Below, piece after piece: positions 13,085 through 28,652 of a stretch of 64,000 nucleotides of DNA. This DNA comes from Sapria himalayana (taxonomy: Eukaryota > Streptophyta > Magnoliopsida > Malpighiales > Rafflesiaceae). The stretch's first letter is position 1; every line of letters begins with the position of its first letter. Position numbers and translations under genes: made by a program. Under the pieces are notes generated by a model that ran no database searches, was not told the origin of the DNA, and was given only the letters and a program-made list of their open reading frames with translations. The stretch covers positions 56,677 to 120,676 of the forward strand of contig JAREIK010001341.1 of NCBI GenBank assembly GCA_029783825.1. The letters run 5' to 3'.

Positions 13085-15554
13085 CTATCAATGTATCTAT
13101 CTGTCTACCTTTTATCTATCTATATATCTATCTATCAATATGTTTGTCTATCTATCAATATATATATATATATATCTGTTGTCTATCAGTCTATATGTCT
13201 ATCTTTGTATCTGTCTATATTTCTAACTATATATATATATATATCTGTCTATATATTTGTACATCTTTCTATCTATAGATCTATCTGTTTATCTGTTTAT
13301 TATCTATTTATCTATATAATCTGTATATCTCTTTAGCTGTTTATCTTACTATCTTTCTATCTATAAATCTATATATCTTTCAATCTATTTATATGTCTAA
13401 GTATCTATCATTCTATATATATATATATATATACTATCAATGTATTTATCTGTTTATCTTTCTATATGCCTATTTTTTATCTTTCTATCTGTGTATCTAT
13501 GTATCTATCTATTTGTTTATATATATATATATGTATGTATGTATGTATGTATTTATTTATTACTATTTATCTATCTATTTATCTATCAATTTATCTATCT
13601 TTTTATCTATCTATCTTTCTTTCTATCTCCCAATCTATCAATCTATCTATGTGTCTATCTATCTGTCTATCAATCTAGCTATCTATACATCTTTTTGTTT
13701 ATCTATCTATCTATTAGTTTATCTATCTTTCTATCTATTTATCTAACTATACGTTTATTTATCTATATGTATATTTGCCTATCTGTCAATCCAACTATCT
13801 GTATATCTATCAATTTCTCTATATTTCTTTCTCTCTATCTCTCTATCTCTTAATCTTTCTATTACTCTATCAGTTTATCATTCTATCATTCTATATTCAT
13901 ATCTGTTTATTTGTCTATTTGTCTATCTAATTATCTATATATATGTATATTTGTATATTTGTCTATTTATCTAACTATCTATTTATTTGTCAATCCATTT
14001 ATCTATCAAAGTATATATCTGTCAATCTATCTATCGATTTATCTATCTATATGTTGTGTTATCTATCACCCTATATAACTATCAATCTATCAATCAATAT
14101 ATCTACCAATCTACTATCTATCAATATGTCTATCATCTTACTCTCTAGCTATCTATCTATCTATCTATCTCTCTTGTATCTATCTATTTGCCTAATAATA
14201 TATTTGTCTATCTATCTATTAATATATTTGTTTATATAATTATTTATCTATTTATATGTCTATTTGTCTATTTGTCTATCTATATTATTATCTATCTATT
14301 TATCTAGATGACTATCTATATATCTTTTAATCTATCAATATAACTATCTGTCTATATGTCTTTCTCTCTATCTATGTATTTGACTATCTATCTATTTATC
14401 TTTCTATCATTTTAACTATCTATGTGTATAGGTGTCTATGTGTCTATTTTTGTATCTATCTATCTATCTATCTTTCTATCTTTTTTGTCTAACTCTTTAT
14501 TTATCTATCTGTCTATCTACCTATCTATCTATCTATATATCTATCTATCTATCTATATATCTATAAGTCTATCAGTCTATCTATTTATCTATATGATTGT
14601 ATATCTATCTGTCTATTTGTATATTTGTCTATTAGTCTATCAGTCTATTTGTCTATCTATCTATCTATCTATGTACTTATCAATCAATCTATCCATAAAT
14701 CTTTCAATATCTCTATTTTCTATGTATCTACATGTGAATCTATATCTCTCTCTATCTATTTTTCTTTCTATCTCTCTATATATTTAGTTGTCTATTTATC
14801 TATATCTCTATCTATCTATCTTTTTATACATATATATCTCTATCTGTCATTCTGTTTATGTGACTATGCATCTATCTATCTATTTTTAATCTCTCTATCT
14901 ATCTGTCTCTCTCACTATTTATCTATGTATCTATTAATTTATCTATCTATTTATCTTTATTTCTTTATTTGTATCTATCTATTATTTATCTATCTATTTG
15001 TCTATATATCTATATACCCATCTTTCTATCTATCTGTATATCTACCTACCTCTTTACCTGCCTATGAATCTATCTATCTACATTTTTATCTATCAAACTA
15101 TATATGTGTTTATCTATCTATATATATATATGTCAACCAATCTATCTGTCTATTATTTTACCTATCTAGCTATCTACAGATCTATATCTCTTTATATCAT
15201 TCTATTTCTTTGTGTCAATATGTTTATCTATCTATCCATTATTGTATGTATTTTAGTATCTTCTATTTTTCTATATGTCAATCAATCTATCTATCATATG
15301 GCTATTAGTTTATCAGTCTAGCTATCTATCTATAAATCTATCTATCTATTAATCTATCTATCTATATATTTGTCTAACTCTCTATCTATTTATCTTTCTA
15401 TTTATTTATCTATCGATCTTTCTATAAGTCTAGTTATCTATCTATATATCTATCTATTTGCCTATTTGTCTATCTATATATCGATCTTTCTTTCTTTCTA
15501 AGTGTCTAATTTTCTAGTTGTCTATCTATCTATCTATTAATAGATTTGCATGGT

Positions 15555-15585
<31 letters not shown>

Positions 15586-17782
15586 CTATCTGTTTATCTA
15601 TTTGTCTATCGATCAATCAATCAATCAATCAATATATCTATATATCTATCTATTTGTATAACTATTGTTCTATGTATCTATCTAGTTATCTATCTATATG
15701 TTTATTTGTCTATCTATCTATCATTCTATCTATTTATCTATCTATGTGTCTATTTATCTATTAGTATTCCTATGTATAGTTATATTTTTGTCTATCTGTC
15801 TATCAGTCAATCTATCTATCTACCAATCTACATTTCTATCTATCAGTCTATCAATCAATCAATCTATCTATCTATATGTCTATCTATCTATCTATTTGTC
15901 TGTCTGTCTGTATATATTTCTATTGGTGTATCTATCTATTTATCTATCTATCTGTCTATATATATATATATATATCTATTTATCATCTATCTATCTATCT
16001 ATATATCTATATATATTTCTATTTGTCTATCTATCTATCTATCTTTATTTCTTTATATTTATTTGTCTATTTACATATCCATATATATTTCTATGTATCT
16101 ATATGTGTATATGTCGATCTATCTATCACCCTATTTTATTTTCTATATATGGGTCTATGCATTTATTAGTCTATTTTTCTATCTATCTATATATTTATTT
16201 ATCTATCTATCAATATACCTCTCTAACTATATATCTATATATCTACCTATCTATCAATCTATATATCTTTCTGTCTATATGACTATTTATCTATCTGTCT
16301 ATTTGTCTATCTATCTATTTATATATATGTCTATCTATCTATCTATCTGACTATTTGTATATCTAACTATTTATCTATATGTCTATCTATCTAACTATCT
16401 GACTATTTGCCTATTTGTCTATCTATCTATTTGTATATCTATCTATAAGTCTATCTCTCTATCTGTCTATATGTCTATTTGTCTATCTATTTATTTGACT
16501 ATCTCTCTATCTGTCTATTTATTTATATGTCTAGATGTCAATATGTTTATCTATCCTTCTTTATTTTTGTATATATATCTATCTATCTAACTAATCATCT
16601 ATCTATCTATCTTTTTATCTATCAGTCTATCTACTCATCTGTCTATCTACTTATCTATCTATCAATCTATCTATCTACCTATATGTCTATGTGACTATGT
16701 GTCTATTTATTTATTTATTTATTTATATGTATATCTGTATATATGTATATCTATGTATTTGTCTATATGTCTATGTATTAATCTCTATCTATATATATCT
16801 ATCTATCTATATGTCTATTTGTCTTTAATTCGAACTATATATCTATATATCTCTTTATATATCTATCTGCCAATCTATCTACCTGTCAATTTATATATCT
16901 CTCTATCTATCTATCTCTCTATATATCTATATTTCTATATGTCAATCTATCAATCTATATAAAAATATATATGCCAATCTATCTATCTAACTATCTATCT
17001 ATCTATTTGACTATTTGTGTATCAGTTAATCTATCTATCTATATATATATATATATATCTATCTATCTCTCTCTATCTATCATTTTATCTTTCTTGTTAT
17101 CTATCTATTCATCTATATGTATATCTTTCTATCTGTTTAAATATCTATCTGTCAATCAATCAATCTATCTATATATATATATATCTATTTTTCATTCTAT
17201 CTATATGTTTATTTATCTATATGTCAATCTGTCTATATTTATGTTTATCTCTTTGTTTATCAGTCGATTGATCGCTTTATATATATGTCACTTTGTCTAT
17301 CTTTCTATCAATGTCTCGATCTATCTATGTATCTATCTATCTATCAGTCTATTTATTTGTTTATATTTCTATCTATTTATCTATCTTTCTTTATGATCTG
17401 TCTATTTATCAATCAATCTATCTATCTATATGTCTGTCTGTCTGTCCATTTGTCTATACATCTATTTACCTCTCTATTTATATATATGTATATCTATCTA
17501 TTTATCTATCTATCTATGTATATTTGGCTCTGTATGTTTATCTGTCTATCTATCTATTTATTTATCTATTTTATATCTATCTGACTATCATTTTATTAGT
17601 ATAATTGTCTATCAAACTATATATCTATCTATCTATGTATGTTCAATCAATCTATCTGTCTATCTATCAATTTGTCTAATATTCCATCAGTCTATCAATC
17701 TATCAGTCTATCTATCGATCTATCTTACAATCAATCTATTTGTATGTGTATATCTTTCTATCTCCCTATCTATCAATATTTT

Positions 17783-17813
<31 letters not shown>

Positions 17814-19367
17814 CTTTCTATATATCAGTGTATCTATCTATATGTCTATTAATCTATTAGTTTATTAGTCACTCTATCTATCTATCTTTATGTTTATCTA
17901 TCTATCTATCTGTCTATCTATATCTCTATTGATCTATCTATCTGTCTATCTATATCTCTATCTATCTATCTGTCTATCAATCAATCTATCTATCTATCTA
18001 TATGTCTATCTATCTATCTATCTATATTTCTGTTGTTTATCGATTAATCTGTATGTCTATCTATCTATTGTCTATATGTCTATTTGTCTATCTACCTATC
18101 TTTCTTTTTATCAATATGTATGTGCCTATCTATCTATTTATCTCTATGTTTTTTTCAATTTGTTTATCTATCCATATATCTATCAGCCTCTTAGTCTATT
18201 TGTCATTATTACTATTGCTATATCTCTCTATGTGTCTATTTGTCTATCTGTCTATCTATTTTCATTTATATATATGTCTATATCTCTAACTATCTATATG
18301 TTTGTCTATCTATGAATCTATCTATCTGTTTGTCTATGTATCTTTCTATATATATATATATATATATCTTTCTATCTATATATTTATCCATCTATCTATA
18401 AGCCATTTAATCTATATGATTATCTGATTCTTTATCTATCTGTCTATTTTTATTTTTATATATCTGCCTATCTAACTAGTTGTCTATCATTCAATCAATC
18501 AATCAATCTATTTATCTATCTATCTATTTGTTTATCTATTTATATGTATGTCTATAAGTCTATCAATGTTTCTATTTATCTATTCATCTTTCTATTAATC
18601 TATCAGTATATCTATTAATTTGTCTATCATTTTAATTTGTCTAACTATCTATTTTTTATTAGTCATTCAATTTATTGTTTATTTATCTAACTATCTATAT
18701 ATCTATATGTTTATCTATTTTTTTATATGTCAATATGCTTATCTGCCTATCTATGTATCTATCAATCTATCATTCTATCTTAATATTTATCTAACTTTCT
18801 ATTTATCTATCTATCTATCTATTTATTCATCTATCTATATATCTATTTGTGTGTCTATTTATCCTTATTTCTATCTATTTATCTATCATTCTATTAGTCT
18901 ATTTATCTATATATGTATATATGTGTCAATCTCTCTATTATCATAATATCTCTTAAAGTCTTTCTAACTATCAACCTATCTGCAAATATTACTATCTCTT
19001 TATATGTCTATCCATCTATCTGTTTATCTTTTATCTTTATATCTATATATTTGCCTTTTTGACTGAGTCTAACTAACTATGAGTCTATCTAACTATTAGT
19101 TTATCTATATATTTATCTATATATTTATCTATCTATATGTCTCCCATCAATTTTATATATATGAATGAATCTATCAGTCTATTAGAATATCCATCTATTT
19201 TTCTATCATTCTATTTGTTTATATGTCAATTTATCTACCAATCAATCAGTTTAACTATCTATATGTATATATATATATATATATATTTATATATCTATCT
19301 ACCTATCTATCATTATATATATATTTATATTTATATTTATATATCTATCTACCTATTTATCATTATA

Positions 19368-19398
<31 letters not shown>

Positions 19399-19422
19399 TT
19401 ATATATCTATCTACCTATCTAT

Positions 19423-19482
<60 letters not shown>

Positions 19483-20735
19483 TTATTTATTTATTTATTT
19501 ATATTTATATTTATATTTATATTTATATATCTATCTACCTATATATTAGTCTATCAGTCTATCTATTTATCTGTCTATTTGTATATATATATATCTATCT
19601 ATCTATCTGTGTGTCTATCTTTCTATAAATTTGCCTATTTTCTGTGTTTATCTATCTAAATGTCTATCTATCTAAATGTCTATCCTTCTATCAACCTATC
19701 TGCCTATTTGATTATTTGACTATTTCTCTATCTATCTATCAATTCATTTGTTTATTTATCTAGTTGTATATCTGTGTATCTACATATCTATCTATATGTC
19801 TATCTGCCAATCTATCAATTTGTCCATCTACATATCTATTTATCTAATTATCTATCTATATACCTACCTATCTATCTATCTATCCTTTTATATATCTATG
19901 TGGCTATCTATCTATCTATTTGTCAATCTTTATATCTATTTATCAATCAAATAGTTATTAGTCTAATAGTCTATTAATCTATTTATCTATCTATCTATAT
20001 ACCTATATGTCTCTATATCTATCTATCAATCTATCTAAATGTCTATTTCAATATATAGTCATCTATCTATCTATTTAGTTGTCTATTTGTATATCAGTAT
20101 ATTTGTCTATTAGTCTTTTTGTTTATCTAATAATCTATCTATCTATTTATCTATCTATTTGTCTATCTATGTATGTATATATCTATCTATTTTTGTATCT
20201 TTTTATATTTTTATATGTCTATCTATGTATCTTTCTATCTGTTTGTCTATCTATATAAGTATATTTCTATCTATCTATTTAATAATCTTTTTATTGGTCT
20301 AATTGTATAGCTATCTATTTATTTATCTATCTATCTATTTGTCGATCGATATATCTAACTATCTATTTGTCTATCTCTCTACCTATCCTTTTATCTATCT
20401 ATCTATCTAGCTTTCTATATGTTTATTTATCTATCTCTATATTTTTCTATCTTTGTATCTATCTATCTATCTAAGCGTCTGTCTATATGTATATCTATCT
20501 ATCTATTAGTCTATTTGTCTTTTTATCTAGCTATCTATGTATCTAACTATTTGTTTATTTATCTTTCTATCTATTTATCTATATATTTGTCGATCTATCT
20601 ATATGTCTATCTACCTATCTGTCTATATATCAATATATCTACCTATCTTCTTATCTTACTATCTATCTACCAATCTATCTACCTATTTAACTATCAATCT
20701 GGCTATCTATCTATATGTGTATTAGTATAAATAAA
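9917..20735 (+). repeat. Diverged TATC (GATA) array, block 3, with compound CA/TA/GT microsatellites
   Basis: This is 10.8 kb of TCTA units with frequent TGTC, TTTC and TATA variants. Dinucleotide blocks are embedded in it: AC at 11,589-11,623, TA near 12,029-12,103, CA around 12,244-12,278, GT around 12,470-12,494, AC around 13,018-13,061, TG near 15,555-15,572 and TA near 19,430-19,478. Several are compound, with CA passing directly into TA. The array starts inside an exon remnant of the armadillo pseudogene. No genes are present; the open frames are LSIY repeats. Confidence 0.95.
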
Positions 20736-22902
20736 TTGGTAGATAGATAGATAAAGTATAGATAGATAAATAGATAGTCAGTTAAATAGATATAAATATT
20801 GATAGATATATAGATAGATAGTTAAATTGATAGATACATATAAATATAGATTCATGGGCAGAGAGATTGATTGACAGATAGACAGTAATATATTTAACTG
20901 ATAAACAAATAGACATACAGATAATTATATAGATAGAAAGATAGACAAATTGATAGAGTCAGATAGATAGTTAGATAGATGGATAGACAAATAGATCGAT
21001 AGATAAATAGATATATTGAAAATTTAACAAATAGTGCGATAACTAGATAGATATATCAAAATATAAACATATATATATATATACAGATAGAAAATTATAT
21101 AAATAGAATAATAAATAGATAGAAAGAGAAAGATATATATATATAAGTAGAAAATTATATAGATATATAGATATACAGAGAGATAGGCAAATAGACAAAG
21201 AAACTAACAGACAGATAAAAAGATATTTATATAGACAAATATATTGGTAGGTAGGCAGGCAGGTACATAGATAAGTTGATATATATAATGATAGACTATT
21301 AGACTAATAGATAGATATACATATAAAGAGATTGCCTTATAGTTTGATATATTGATAGACTAATAAATAGATAAAAATATAGATAGATACCCAGATAGAC
21401 ATATAGATAGATAGACACATAAATTAATAGACACATAAAAAACAGATAGATATATTGACATATAGATAGATAAATAGATATAAAGATAGACATATAGACA
21501 TATAAATAGATAAAAAGATAGGTGGATATATAAAATTTTATAAAGCTAAATAGATAGATAGAAAAAAAGATAGAAAAAAAGATAGATAGAAAGATAGATA
21601 AATAGATAGGTTGACACTTGGATAGATAAACATATAGGTTGATAGACATAATGATAGATAAATAGGTAGGCAAATAGAAAATTCATTTCAAAACTAGACA
21701 AAAAGTGAAATTGACAGATAGACATATAGATAGATAGACAAATAAATAGATTAATAGATAGACATACATATAAATATACAACTAGACAAATCAACACATG
21801 GATAGATAGACAGTCAAATAAAGAGATATATAGATAGATATATACATAGATACAAAGATACATATATAGATACATAGAGTAGTAGATAGATAGATAGATA
21901 GATAGATACATAGATAGAAAGAGAGAAAGATAAAATGACAGATAACGAGATAGACAGATTAATTAATAGATTGATTGATAGATAGATAAATATATAGATA
22001 GATTGACAAATTGATAGATTGATATATAGACAAATAGACATGTAGCCTATTAGATAGATAGACAGATAGATATATAAAAAGATAGCTAGATAGATATATG
22101 GATAGTTATATTATTAATTAAAAAGACAGATAGGAAAATAGATAAAAAGTCAAATAGACTTATAAATAATTAGAAAATTAGATAGATATTCAGTTAGATT
22201 ATTTGACAAAAAAATATATAAACATACATATAGACACATGGATAGAAATATAGTTAGTTTGATAAATAGACAGAAAAATAAACGAACAAAGAGATAAATA
22301 GATACATATATTGATAGATATATAGATAGATAGATAATTAGATAGATAGATAGATATAAATATTAAATGACTAAAAGATAGATAGATAGTTAGATAGATT
22401 CTTAGATATACACAAAGATAGATAAGCAATTAAACAAATAGAAAATTAGATAGATAAATTGAAATAAAGAAAGAAAGACATATAGATAGATAAACATATA
22501 TACATATATATAGATAATTTGATAGAAAATAGATATATAGATAGATACATAGCTAGATAGATAGATTAACATATAGAAAAATAGAAGGATATAAAGAAAG
22601 AAAGATAGATATATAGATTAACAGATAGAAAATAGAAAGATACACAAATATATAGATATACTGATTGAAAGAAAAAAGATAAATAGATATACATATAAAC
22701 CGATAGACATAGACATATAAATGAATAAAAAAATAGATAGATAGACACACATATAGACTGATAGACATAGACATATAAATAAATAGATAGATAGACACAC
22801 ATATAGACCGATAGACATAGACATATAAATAAATAAAAAAATAGATAGATAGACACACACATATAGATAAATTGTTAGATAGATAGTTAGATAGATAGAT
22901 AT

Positions 22903-22933
<31 letters not shown>

Positions 22934-22992
22934 GCAAATAGATAGATACATAGATAGATTAAAAATTAGATAGTTCAATAAACATATAAACA

Positions 22993-23023
<31 letters not shown>

Positions 23024-23030
23024 TTGTATG

Positions 23031-23062
<32 letters not shown>

Positions 23063-25016
23063 GATTGATAAATAGAAAGATATAAAGATAGAAAATGAGA
23101 TAGAGGTTAATAGATAGATCGACATATTGAAAAAAGGATTGATAGATAGATAGATTAATAAATAGATATATAAATAGATCAATGGATACATAGATAGTTA
23201 GTTAGACATATAGATAGATAGATGAATGATTGAATAATAAAAAGATAGATAGATAGATAGACAAAAGATAGATAGACAAATAGATAGAATGATAGAAAGA
23301 TAGATAGCAAAATAGATAAACAGATATATAATTAGATCAACAAATGTATAGTTAGAAAAATAGAAAGGTATTTGATTGATTGATAGTCAAATAGGCAGAT
23401 AGAAAAATAGCCAAATAGATAGATAGATATATATAAAAATAGATAGATATATATAAAAATAGATAGATATAGTCAGATAAACAAATAGATGGATGGATAG
23501 ATAGATAGATAGATAAATATATAGATAAAGTTAGATAAACAAATAGACAAAGAGACAAATAAAAGAATAGATAAAAAGATAGATAGCTAAATATGCAAAT
23601 AGATAGTTGTAGAGATAGACATATAGATAAGTTGACAAAAAGATAGATATAAAAACAAGCAAACATATCGATAGGTAGATTGATAAAAATATAGATAGAT
23701 AGTTAAATAGATAGATAGATATAGATAGATAGATAGATATATAGATATATAGATAGATAAAAAGCTTGATAGATTACTAGATAAATGGATTACTAGATAT
23801 ATTGATATATAGATTCATAGATATATTTATTATTAGAAAAATAAATTCTTAAGTAGATAGATAGTGAGACACATAAATAGGTAGATATATAGTATATAAA
23901 TAGACAAATACAAAGATAGACATAAAGACATATAGATTGATAAATAGATAAACAAATAGATTAATTGATAGTTAGATAGATAGATAGATAGATAGATAGA
24001 TACTGAGATAGGTAGATAGATAGATAGATGTATAAACTGATTGATAGACAAACTGGAGGACAGAAAAAATCATAGATTGATATACAAATAAATAGATATA
24101 TAGATAGACAAATAGAAAGATAGGTATATAGATAGATAGTTATATAGATAGGTAGATTGATTGATTGATATATATAGAAATAGACATATAAACATATAAA
24201 TAGATATACACATGGAGTAGATAGATAGGTGGATTGATTGATTGATAGAATTATAGATAGATATATAAATATAAATACACATAGATAGATAGGCAAAATG
24301 ACATTTTGATAGTTAGATAGATAGATATATAAAAAATTAGATAGATTGATAGACAGATTGATTAATAGATAGATAGATAGATAGACATATATAATGATAG
24401 AAAAAGAGATAGAGAGACTAATAGATAGATACATAGATAGATAGATTGACTAATAGATAGATAGATGGATAGTTACATAGATAAATAGATAGATAGATAT
24501 AGATTAATTGATTGATAGTTAGATAGATAATTAGAGAGGTAGGGAGGTTGTTAGGTAGGAAAGTATGTTGAAAGAAAGATAGATAAATCTAAAGAAAGAA
24601 AGATAGATAGAATGATATATAAATAGATATAAAGATATATATATTTGTAGAGATATAGACACATAGATAGAAAGATAGATAAATAGATAGTTAGATAGAT
24701 TAATAAATAGATAGATATAAATATATAATTTAAACAAATAGACATATAGCCATATAGAGAGATAGATCGATAAATAGATAGATAGAAAGATAGAAAAATA
24801 TATTGATATACTCAAAGACATATAGATATATAGACACAAAGATAGATAGACAGGTATATATATAGATAGATTAATATATAGAACAAAGAGAGATAAATAC
24901 ATAGATATATATATATATATGTATACACACACACACACACACACATTGATACATAAATTGACAAATAGATAGGTAGATAGACATAGAGAAAGATAGATTG
25001 ATTGATCAATAAATAG

Positions 25017-25089
<73 letters not shown>

Positions 25090-25827
25090 GACATAAACAC
25101 ATAGAGATCGATAGATAGATAGACAAATTTAAAGGAAGACATATAGATAGATAGACAAAATGTCAGATAGATAGATAGCTAGACAAATAGATAGATACTC
25201 TGATACATAGATAGATAAATAGATAGATAAAAAGAAAGGCAAATAGATAGCAAGGTTGTTAGATAGATAGATATATACAGAGATAGATATAGAGAAAGAT
25301 AAAGAGAAAGATAGATAGAAAGATAAACATTTTTTAGATAGCCACAACGATAGATAAATAAATAGAAACAAAGATATATAGATAGATAGATATTTAGAAA
25401 GATAGAAGCATATTTAGATAAACAGATAAACATATAGATAAAAAGATATATATATTTATAGACAAATAGATAGATTGACATTAAGAAAAATAGACAAATT
25501 GATAAACCACAAATAAAAATTTACATATTGATAGATAGATATCAATATGTGTTTATGTAACTAGAATAATTATACATATATATATATAATTATATATATA
25601 TATATAAATATAAAATTATACATATATATTAAAAGATTGATGATAGATAGATATATAGACAAATAACTAGAATAATAGGTAAATAAAAAAATAGATATAG
25701 AGATAGATTGATAGATTGATAGACTAATAAATAGATGGTTATATAGACAGATTGATGGATAGAAATATTAACATGTATACAAATTTACAAATAGACTAAT
25801 ATACTAATAGATAGATATATAAATTGA
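20736..25827 (-). repeat. Diverged GATA array, block 4 (orientation reversed)
   Basis: From about 20,740 the plus strand reads TAGA/GATA where all other blocks read TCTA, so this 5.1-kb block is inverted relative to the rest. Embedded runs include GTAT repeats near 23,017-23,060, AC near 24,925-24,946 and a 51-bp AC run at 25,019-25,069 followed by TA. A ~60-bp unit containing GATAGACATAGACATATAAA is repeated three times at about 22,695-22,855. The block ends at a CACTA-like terminus at 25,828. Confidence 0.95.
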
Positions 25828-25962
25828 CACTACTAAAAAATATGATAATACTGACCAAAAAATTCGGTCGGTAATAACTGACAAAAAAATGACAAGTTAA
25901 CAACCAAAAAAGGGTATCGAAAAAAAAAATTCAACCAACCAAATTTGTGCCAAAATTTTCAC
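25828..25962 (+). mobile_element. CACTA-like terminal fragment of a second family
   Basis: The fragment starts CACTACTAAAAAAT and carries short repeats around CTGACCAAAAAATTCGGTCGG and ACTGACAAAAAAATGAC. These differ from the TAGCGACGGA subterminal repeats used by the main family here. It is about 135 bp long, with GATA array on its left and a second CACTA end on its right. It is most likely a broken end of another CACTA family. Confidence 0.55.
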
Positions 25963-26425
25963 CACTACAAGAAAAATCCCATATAGCTAGGGACAATTCC
26001 CTAACTAAATTGGAATTTTCCATCACTAAATGGGATATAGTGATATTTTACCAATGGATCGGTTCCCTATCTAAAGTGTTACTTGCTAAAATTTAGCGAC
26101 GAAAATGTCCCTAGCTAAAAAGTTAGCAACAAAAAAATCTCTTGTTAAAAAATACAAATTCCCTAGCTAAATTAGCAATATAAATGAGATTTTTTGTCGC
26201 TAAATAAAAATAACGACGGATGATTCTCTAGCCAAAGTGTTGGTCTATAAATTTTAGTGACGGATATAGTCCCTAGCTAAATAAATTTAGCGACGGAGAA
26301 TCCGTCGCTAATATTAATATTTTCCTAGATAAATTAGCTAGGAAAAATTTCCTAGCTAAATTAACAAGGGATTTTTCCCTTGCTATTTTAGTAAGGGATT
26401 TTTCCCTAGATATTTTAATTTCAAA
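25963..26425 (+). mobile_element. CACTA left end with TAGCGACGG subterminal repeats
   Basis: The end CACTACAAGAAAAATCCC is followed by TAGCTAGGGAC, then repeated words such as TTTAGCGACGGAGAATCCG, CCCTAGCTAAAT and TTAGCAAGGGATTTTTCCC. Dense short repeats of both orientations near the end are a CACTA hallmark, being binding sites for the TNPA-type protein. No matching right end is evident before the next left end at 28,947, so this element is truncated or interrupted by element A. Confidence 0.75.
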
Positions 26426-27061
26426 ATTAATTTTAGAATTTAAATTATTTTAAAATTTTATAATTAAATAATTTAATATTTTTATATCAAATTGAATAAA
26501 AATTGGAACTATAAATAATTTATAATAAATAAAAAATAAAATCATTTAATATCTTTTTCTAATTCATTACATAATTGAAACAAAAAAAATAACAAAATTT
26601 TATTTAATCTTATTTATCAATGTATCTACCGACAATACATAAAGTATAATATATCCATTCATTGACATTGCTTTCTCTCTCTCTACTCCTCCGAACATCT
26701 TTTTTTTACTATAACAAAGCTTTCCGAGTCATGACACATAATGTCTAGTGAAAAATCCCATCACTTATAAAAGATTTATATGAGGAATAGTGTGGTATCA
26801 TATCTATCAAAAATTTAAACCACTCAATCAAATTAAAAAAAAGTTATGTTTTGATAGATATAGAATTCTATAGTATATATGTAAATATATACTAGCATTT
26901 CAATCGTACATATATTACTGTAGTATATGTACATAAAAATAATAGAATTATATGCACATATAAACCAAGTACAAATATACTTCGTATATTTGTACATAAA
27001 ATACTGTAGTATTATATGTACGTATTTACTAACTTTATTCGTACGTATATACCTCATTTGG

Positions 27062-27656
27062 TGATGTTACTATTGCTCCCGCTGCCGCTCCCATGACTGC
27101 TGTCATTTCCACTGTCACTACCAATACCATTGCTGCTATCACTGCTACCACCGCTGTCTATGATACCACAGCTACCGCCACTGCCACCGATGTTGCCGCC
27201 ACTAGCCGATGCCGCTGCTGGCTGCTACAACGGCTGTCACTACTGCCCTCACTGCCTGTGCTGCTGCTGCATGCCGTAACTGCTACTGCCAATGCATGCC
27301 GAAACTACTGCTGTTGTCACTACTACCACCACCATCCCTACTGCCACTGCTACTTGTGCTGCTTCCTCTGGTGCTGTCGCTGCTACCGCCACTACTGCCA
27401 CTGCTCCAGGTGCAGCCACTGCTGCTGCCACTATTGCAGCCACTGCTGCTGCCACTATTGCTGCCTCTGATGCTGCTGCTGCCATTATTGCTGCCTCTGA
27501 TGATGCTGCTCCCACTGCTGGCACTTCCATCGCTACTGCTGCCGCTATTGCCGCCACTGCATCCCCCACCTCTGCCACCGCCACCACTGCCATCGCTGCC
27601 GCTTCCGCCGCCGCCACTGCCATCACTGCCATTGATGTCGCTGCTACTGCTACTGA
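27062..27656 (+). repeat. Imperfect GCT/ACT/GCC triplet array (long)
   Basis: About 600 bp are almost entirely NCT/GCC triplets (ACTGCTGCC, GCTGCTACC, ACCGCC). GC content is far above that of the neighbours. Both strands are open: the plus strand gives Ala/Thr or Leu-rich frames and the minus strand gives Ala/Val-rich frames. Because several frames are open at once and composition is extreme, it is called a microsatellite-like repeat and not a gene. A repeat-coding exon of an unknown transposon protein cannot be excluded. Confidence 0.8.
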
Positions 27657-28407
27657 TAATAGTTTTTTACATACCTATAATAGTCTAAAACTATACACAA
27701 AAAATTCAGAGACACACAAATATTTTCTCAGATATATAAAAATAGTTATTATAGACATGAACAAACACAAATTAAAGTTGATTGAAATACAGCTTAAGCT
27801 AAAATTTAATTAAATAATTTAATAATTTTATATTAAATTTAATAAACATAAACTATAAATAAAAATTTTAAATTAAACAAAAGAAATTCTTTTAATAACT
27901 TATTTTAAAACAATATTTTAAATAACTAAAAAAAATAACAAAAATTATATTACATCTTAGTAATCAATGTATCTACTGATTGTGCATATAGTATAATTTA
28001 TCAATGCATTGACGTTGCTTTCTCTCCCTCAACTCCTCAGATCACCAACTTTCCGTAGCGAAAAAGTTGTCCGAGTCATGGTGCTTCATGTCTATTGAAA
28101 AATCCCTTCACATATACGAGCTTCGTATGGGAAACAATGTGGTACCACATCTGTAAAAAATAAAAACCATAAAATCAAATCAAAATTAATTAAAAAAATT
28201 ATGTTTAGATAATGTTTTATTACTACAACAAAAATGTACATATATACTAGCATTTAACTCATACATATATTACTATAGTATTTGTACATATAAATTATAG
28301 TATTATGCGTACATATATACCGAGTACATATATACTAAGTATATAAGTACATAAAATACTACATAATTATATGTACGTATATACTGACTATATACGTATG
28401 TATATAC

Positions 28408-28652
28408 TGCAGTTGTTGCCATTCCTATTGCTCCCGCTGTTGCTGCCACCCTTGCTGTTGCTGTCTCTACCACTATGGCTATTGTCGATGCTGTAGCCAC
28501 TATCGGTGCAGCCACCCCTATTAGTGCAGCCACCGCTGCCAGTGCAGCTACTGCTATCGCTGCTGCCTCTATTGCCACCACTACCGCTGCTGCCACTGCC
28601 ACCACTGTTGCTTCTGGTGCCACTACAGCCACTACCGCCGCTACCGCCACTG
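28408..28652 (+). repeat. Imperfect GCT/ACT/GCC triplet array (short copy)
   Basis: This is the equivalent of the long triplet block in the next tandem unit, about 245 bp, with the same NCT/GCC composition. The same 3' neighbour CATACCTATAATAGGC follows. The length difference between the two copies fits unequal expansion of the repeat. Confidence 0.8.

Noticed and set aside
27093..27813. Ala/Thr-rich, Leu-rich and Ala/Val-rich open frames on both strands
   Set aside because: Several frames over the same triplet array are open at once, composition is extreme, and the frame is not kept between the two tandem copies.
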